Assembly: GCF_001874645.1 (NCBI RefSeq)
Contig: NZ_CP017886.1
Span: 1,364,001 to 1,428,000, forward strand
Direction: 5' to 3'
DNA length: 64,000 nt
From: Pseudomonas frederiksbergensis
GTDB taxonomy: Bacteria; Pseudomonadota; Gammaproteobacteria; Pseudomonadales; Pseudomonadaceae
In this document: in pieces, positions 63,616 to 64,000 of the stretch
How positions within the stretch are numbered: the stretch's first letter is position 1
Layout of the letters: each line of letters starts with the position of its first letter
The notes under the pieces: generated by a model
What the model saw: only the letters and a program-made list of their open reading frames with translations
Told to the model about the DNA's origin: nothing
Databases searched by the model: none
Made by a program: the position numbers and the translations under genes

Positions 63616-64000
63616 ATGCCGTCTCTAAAAGTTGAATATTTTCATGATGTTGTGTGTGGCTGGTGCTTTGTACTGAGCCCTCGTTTGAAAGCGTTGAGCG
63701 AAGAGTTCGATCTGGATATCCAGCATCGCAGTTTCGTCCTGCAATCGAACAACGCGCAGATGATCCAGCGTTTCGGTTCGATGCCCAAGGCCAAGGAAGT
63801 AATCCTCCAGCACTGGGAACAGTGCGCAAAAGCCGAAGAGGTCAAGCGCATCAATATCGAAGGCATGCGCCAACAGGATTTTGAATACCCCTCGGGCCTG
63901 CTGGCCGCCAAAGCCTGTCAGACCGCCCAGGCCCTGGCCGGTCCCAAGGCCCACGAACTGATGTTTGACCGACTGCAACGCGCCCATCTGGTAGAGAGCC
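63616..64000 (+). CDS. DsbA-family thioredoxin-fold oxidoreductase (FrnE-like), 3' end outside window
   Basis: The first 128 residues are present: MPSLKVEYFHDVVCGWCFVLSP and onward. The CxxC motif CGWC (about 14-17) is at the start of the first helix, as in DsbA-fold/2-hydroxychromene isomerase-related proteins; there is no signal peptide, so it is a cytoplasmic FrnE-like type. AGGAAA precedes the ATG at 63616. The C-terminal half is cut off by the window edge. Confidence 0.85.
   Translation, partial: MPSLKVEYFHDVVCGWCFVLSPRLKALSEEFDLDIQHRSFVLQSNNAQMIQRFGSMPKAKEVILQHWEQCAKAEEVKRINIEGMRQQDFEYPSGLLAAKACQTAQALAGPKAHELMFDRLQRAHLVES

Noticed and set aside
1..64000. CRISPR arrays, tRNA or rRNA genes, prophage or insertion sequence
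   Set aside because: No regularly spaced short repeats with unique spacers, no recognisable tRNA or rRNA sequence and no transposase or phage structural gene were seen.

Overview
The window is a high-G+C segment of a Pseudomonas chromosome, most likely from the P. fluorescens group. This rests on gene content (azoR/LysR/hydrolase/ppiA/ABC block, ECF sigma/anti-sigma beside a FabH-like synthase, rnd-ycgL-hydroxyacid dehydrogenase-ycgN neighbourhood, pxpABC, lpxO, aceK, hrpA) and on nine copies of the extragenic palindromes typical of fluorescent pseudomonads (arm GTAGGAGCTGCCGCAGGCTG and variants). Species cannot be fixed by eye. No tRNA, rRNA, CRISPR array or insertion sequence was recognised.

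Layout. 1-8.7 kb: a two-partner secretion locus on the minus strand, with a giant filamentous-haemagglutinin-type exoprotein that runs off the left edge and its FhaC/ShlB-type transporter, preceded by a readable sigma70-like promoter overlapped by a 13-bp inverted repeat. 8.8-18.2 kb: DEAD-box helicase, YbdG-type mechanosensitive channel, EamA permease, azoreductase, a small exported protein, then a plus-strand run of LysR regulator, alpha/beta hydrolase, periplasmic PpiA and an ABC exporter. 18.3-25.8 kb: FemAB/GNAT-like protein, ECF sigma plus zinc-finger anti-sigma, FabH-like ketoacyl synthase, HrpA. 26-39 kb: AceK, EamA permease, LpxO, CysK, MoxR/VWA pair, 5-oxoprolinase operon pxpABC, MFS permease, DUF2937 protein, class II amidotransferase. 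39-50.4 kb: oligopeptidase B, cNMP-binding protein, small enzymes, a degenerate peptidase-like protein, YcgN, nitroreductase, D-hydroxyacid dehydrogenase, YcgL, RNase D, methyltransferase.

50.5-56.3 kb is the most unusual part: an HU-family gene that has ATA where the start codon should be, followed on the opposite strand by an orphan type VI secretion island: VgrG, a Tle1-type (DUF2235) phospholipase, a DUF2931-type lipoprotein and a periplasmic protein with two ~86-residue repeats. The VgrG trunk and the phospholipase look like one ancestral fusion polypeptide now split by one missing base in a five-base C run (54581-54585). The phospholipase has no convincing start signal of its own, and a -1 frameshift at that run restores a smooth fusion.

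56.5-64 kb: a PheC-like cyclohexadienyl dehydratase convergent with a CynR-like LysR regulator, EamA permease, two more LysR regulators, LtrA, a DUF1508 protein and a DsbA-family protein cut by the right edge. The best leads are the split VgrG-Tle1 effector with its two candidate immunity proteins, the ATA-start HU gene, the operator-like repeat before the two-partner secretion operon, and the zinc-ligand-less peptidase.
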